Assembly (NCBI GenBank): GCA_027030565.1
Contig: JALVEU010000285.1
Span: forward strand, 1 to 8,529
Direction of reading: 5' to 3'
DNA length: 8,529 nucleotides
From: Gammaproteobacteria bacterium
GTDB taxonomy: Bacteria; Pseudomonadota; Gammaproteobacteria; JAJDOJ01
Below are positions 7,054 through 8,529 of this stretch, piece after piece. The stretch's first letter is position 1. Each line of letters begins with the position of its first letter. A program made the translations under genes and the position numbers. The notes below the pieces were generated by a model, which worked only from the letters and a program-made list of their open reading frames with translations, did no database searches and was not told the origin of the DNA.

Positions 7054-7587
7054 ATGACGCGGATCTATACCCGGACGGGCGATAAAGGACAGACCGGACT
7101 TGCCGACGGGCGCCGGCTACGCAAGTCCCATCGGCGTATCACCGCGCTCGGCGAGGTGGACGAGCTCAACGCCCAGCTCGGTGTGGTGCTGGCCTGCGGC
7201 GTCGATCCGATGGTGCGGGAAGTGCTGGAGGCGCTCCAGCACCGGTTGTTCGACCTCGGGGCGGTTTTGGCAGGCTCCGGCACCGTGACCCGATTCGATG
7301 CCGGCTGGGTGGAGACCCAGATCGATCGGTTCGAGGCCCGGCTCACGCCGCTGCGGTCGTTCATCCTCCCCGGCGGCGCGCCGGCTGCGGCCCATTGTCA
7401 GCTGGCGCGCGCCGTGTGTCGGCGTGCCGAGCGTGCGGTGGTGGCGCTGGCCTGCCAGGAGCCGGTCCCACCGGCGGCGCTACGTTTCCTGAACCGACTC
7501 TCGGACCTGTTGTTCGTGCTCGCCCGGTGGATCAACCGGACACAACGAGTCCCCGAAGTGCCCTGGCGTACCAGAGACGAGGCCTGA
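7054..7587 (+). CDS. pduO: ATP:cob(I)alamin adenosyltransferase, PduO type
   Basis: Transfers the adenosyl group of ATP to cob(I)alamin (or a corrinoid precursor) to form adenosylcobalamin in the cytoplasm. The 177 residues match the PduO/MMAB family throughout: TRTGDKGQTGL (6-16) at the ATP-binding N-terminus, RITALGEVDELNAQLG (28-43), FILPGG (103-108), RAVCRRAER (119-127) and LRFLNRLSDLLFVLAR (143-158). It lies 72 bases after the lipoprotein gene on the same strand with no terminator between, so it probably ends the B12 operon and activates what BtuB imports. An upstream ATG at 7009 adds 15 residues, but GGAGGG sits only 1 base before it; the family normally begins at M-x-RIYTRTGD, so 7054 was chosen. 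Confidence 0.95.
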   Translation: MTRIYTRTGDKGQTGLADGRRLRKSHRRITALGEVDELNAQLGVVLACGVDPMVREVLEALQHRLFDLGAVLAGSGTVTRFDAGWVETQIDRFEARLTPLRSFILPGGAPAAAHCQLARAVCRRAERAVVALACQEPVPPAALRFLNRLSDLLFVLARWINRTQRVPEVPWRTRDEA

Positions 7588-7604
7588 CCTTGGAACGAGT
7601 CTAA

Positions 7605-7629
7605 AAACTTGACTGAATTGCTCAACTTT
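7605..7629. promoter_or_regulatory. Type-1 IscR operator
   Basis: Left half AAACTTGACT, spacer GAATT, right half GCTCAACTTT. Against the E. coli type-1 pattern (ATASYYGACT, then RWWWY, then AGTCRRSTAT) 21 of 25 positions agree. The site covers the -35 box of the iscR promoter, so [2Fe-2S]-IscR would block its own transcription when clusters are plentiful. Binding is predicted, not shown. Confidence 0.75.
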
Positions 7630-7637
7630 TATATAAA
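7609..7637 (+). promoter_or_regulatory. Sigma70 promoter of iscR
   Basis: TTGACT (7609-7614) and TATAAA (7632-7637) are spaced by 17 bases, both 5/6 matches, in an AT-rich patch just after pduO. Predicted transcription start is near 7644, giving a leader of about 40 bases. It is one of the best promoter matches in the window and overlaps the predicted IscR operator. Confidence 0.75.
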
Positions 7638-7655
7638 GCTCGTATGTTGCACGTT

Positions 7656-7669
7656 TTGACCTCGGTCAA
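7656..7669. repeat. Palindrome in the iscR leader
   Basis: TTGACC-TC-GGTCAA is a 6+2+6 perfect dyad in the untranslated leader, just before the ribosome site AGAAGG (7671-7676). The half-site spacing does not fit a type-1 IscR site (4 bases between GAC and GTC, not 7). It may bind another regulator or form a weak hairpin. Confidence 0.45.
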
Positions 7670-7684
7670 GAGAAGGTAAAAATC

Positions 7685-8158
7685 ATGAAGCTCTCGACGA
7701 AAGGACGCTATGCGGTCACGGCAATGATGGATCTCGCGATCCACGAACAGGACGAGCCCGTGACGCTCGCGGACATCTCCCAGTGCCAGGGCATCTCCCT
7801 GTCCTATCTGGAGCAACTGTTCGCCAAGCTGCGCAGGGCTGGCCTGGTGGAGGGCGTACGGGGCCCGGGCGGCGGCTACCGGCTGGCGCGGCCGTCGAGC
7901 CAGATCTCGGTGGCCCAGGTGATCACCGCAGTGGACGAGAACGTGGACGTGAAGAACTGCAAGGGCCGTGAGGATTGCCAGGACGGCGAGCGTTGCCTCA
8001 CACACGAGCTCTGGGACGAATTGAGCCGCAAGCTCTATGAGTTTCTCGACGGGATCACCCTGGCCGATTTCGCCAATCGACCCGAGGTTCGCGAGGTGGC
8101 CCGGCGCCAGGACCGCAATCATCTGCGTCATCTGATGTACCGGCGCAGCGCCGCCTGA
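7685..8158 (+). CDS. iscR: Rrf2-family iron-sulfur regulator IscR
   Basis: A 157-residue transcription factor that senses [2Fe-2S] cluster status. The N-terminal winged helix-turn-helix (about 1-80) includes MKLSTKGRYAVTAM, E43 and GPGGGYRLAR. The cluster ligands C92, C98, C104 and H107 (NCKGREDC, then GERCLTHELW) keep the same numbers and CX5CX5CX2H spacing as E. coli IscR, which argues for true IscR over NsrR or RsrR. AGAAGG lies 8 bases before the ATG. Unusually, no iscS, iscU or iscA follows; the next gene is convergent tgpA. Its own promoter and operator suggest autoregulation and action on targets elsewhere. Confidence 0.95.
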   Translation: MKLSTKGRYAVTAMMDLAIHEQDEPVTLADISQCQGISLSYLEQLFAKLRRAGLVEGVRGPGGGYRLARPSSQISVAQVITAVDENVDVKNCKGREDCQDGERCLTHELWDELSRKLYEFLDGITLADFANRPEVREVARRQDRNHLRHLMYRRSAA

Positions 8159-8529
8159 GCCTGGGCAGTCGCAGCCTTCGGATCCTGCGGCGCAGGCAGC
8201 GGGTCTCTCGTGCCCCCACCGGCCCGGGGCCGTAACGCAGGGTCACGTAGTCCTCAGCGATGCGTCGCAGCCGGTCGGCATGTTCCGGCCAGATCTGGGC
8301 GGCGCGTCCCGCCACTTCCAGGGGTGTGTCACCCGGACACGCCTCGACACCCGAGCGGGCCAGTTTGCGCGTGAAGGCGCCCCAGACCCTGCGCAGGGGA
8401 TCTTGCGGGCTCGGGCGCGTGCTGCGCAGTGCCCAGGATGTGAACGCGGCCGCCAGCAACCCCACGCCTGCACCGAGGATCCAAGCCAGGTGCCGCCAGT
8501 CGGGCCGGTCGAAACCCAGGCGACGCAGG
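8055..8529 (-). CDS. tgpA: TgpA-type transglutaminase-like membrane protein, C-terminal end only
   Basis: The last 157 codons of a gene entering from the right edge. Visible are LGFDRPDWRHL, a membrane segment (HLAWILGAGVGLLAAAF), and a cytoplasmic DUF4129-like domain: DPLRRVWGAFTRKLARSG, PGDTPLEVAGRAA, RLRRIAEDYVTLRYG. These match the C-terminus of TgpA proteins (DUF3488, transglutaminase core, DUF4129). The catalytic core lies off window. After RYG the family usually ends within about 20-25 residues in an arginine-rich tail; here the frame runs on to a stop at 8055, overlapping the end of iscR by 104 bases on the opposite strand. The extra tail may be real or follow loss of an earlier stop. 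Confidence 0.82.
   Translation of the reverse strand, partial: LRRLGFDRPDWRHLAWILGAGVGLLAAAFTSWALRSTRPSPQDPLRRVWGAFTRKLARSGVEACPGDTPLEVAGRAAQIWPEHADRLRRIAEDYVTLRYGPGPVGARETRCLRRRIRRLRLPRLRRRCAGTSDDADDCGPGAGPPREPRVDWRNRPG

Noticed and set aside
8140..8200. Bidirectional terminator between iscR and tgpA
   Set aside because: Short GC palindromes occur here (for example GGCGCAGCGCC), but there is no T-tract on either strand and the genes overlap.

Overview
This window looks like chromosomal DNA of a GC-rich gammaproteobacterium with an anaerobic or microaerobic lifestyle. The reasons are the IscR with the E. coli-type cysteine spacing, a TgpA-type transglutaminase, a BtuB receptor under a cobalamin riboswitch, and periplasmic multihaem respiration genes behind an FNR-type box. 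A purple-sulfur or Thioalkalivibrio-like relative is possible, but this is inference; nothing here fixes the genus. No insertion sequence, CRISPR array, tRNA or rRNA is visible.

Left block (1-3213, minus strand): three genes run leftwards. They encode a membrane-anchored pentahaem cytochrome of the NapC/NirT family, a periplasmic dihaem cytochrome made of two class-I domains, and a Tat-exported molybdopterin oxidoreductase of the NapA type whose last third lies beyond the left edge. Together they describe a chain from quinol to the pentahaem protein, then the dihaem cytochrome, then a Mo-Cys enzyme. It resembles Nap, but the NapB position is held by a His/Met tandem cytochrome and the NapC-like protein carries a fifth haem, so the substrate is open.

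Divergent control region (3214-3713): this roughly 500-base stretch has no gene I can support. It holds an FNR/ANR-type palindrome next to the pentahaem gene, a weak sigma70-like promoter pointing right, a cobalamin riboswitch, and a perfect 8-bp hairpin between the riboswitch and the receptor gene.

Cobalamin block (3388-7587, plus strand): riboswitch, btuB (TonB-dependent outer-membrane receptor), a beta-propeller-like lipoprotein 7 bases downstream, and a PduO-type ATP:cob(I)alamin adenosyltransferase. The layout reads as capture, import and activation of B12 in one B12-repressed operon. The propeller lipoprotein is the most interesting gene, because its position and type recall BtuG, the B12-capturing surface lipoprotein of Bacteroides.

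Right block (7600-8529): iscR stands alone, with its own sigma70 promoter overlapped by a good type-1 IscR site, and is not followed by iscSUA. It converges on the 3' end of a tgpA-like gene that enters from the right edge and overlaps the last 104 bases of iscR.
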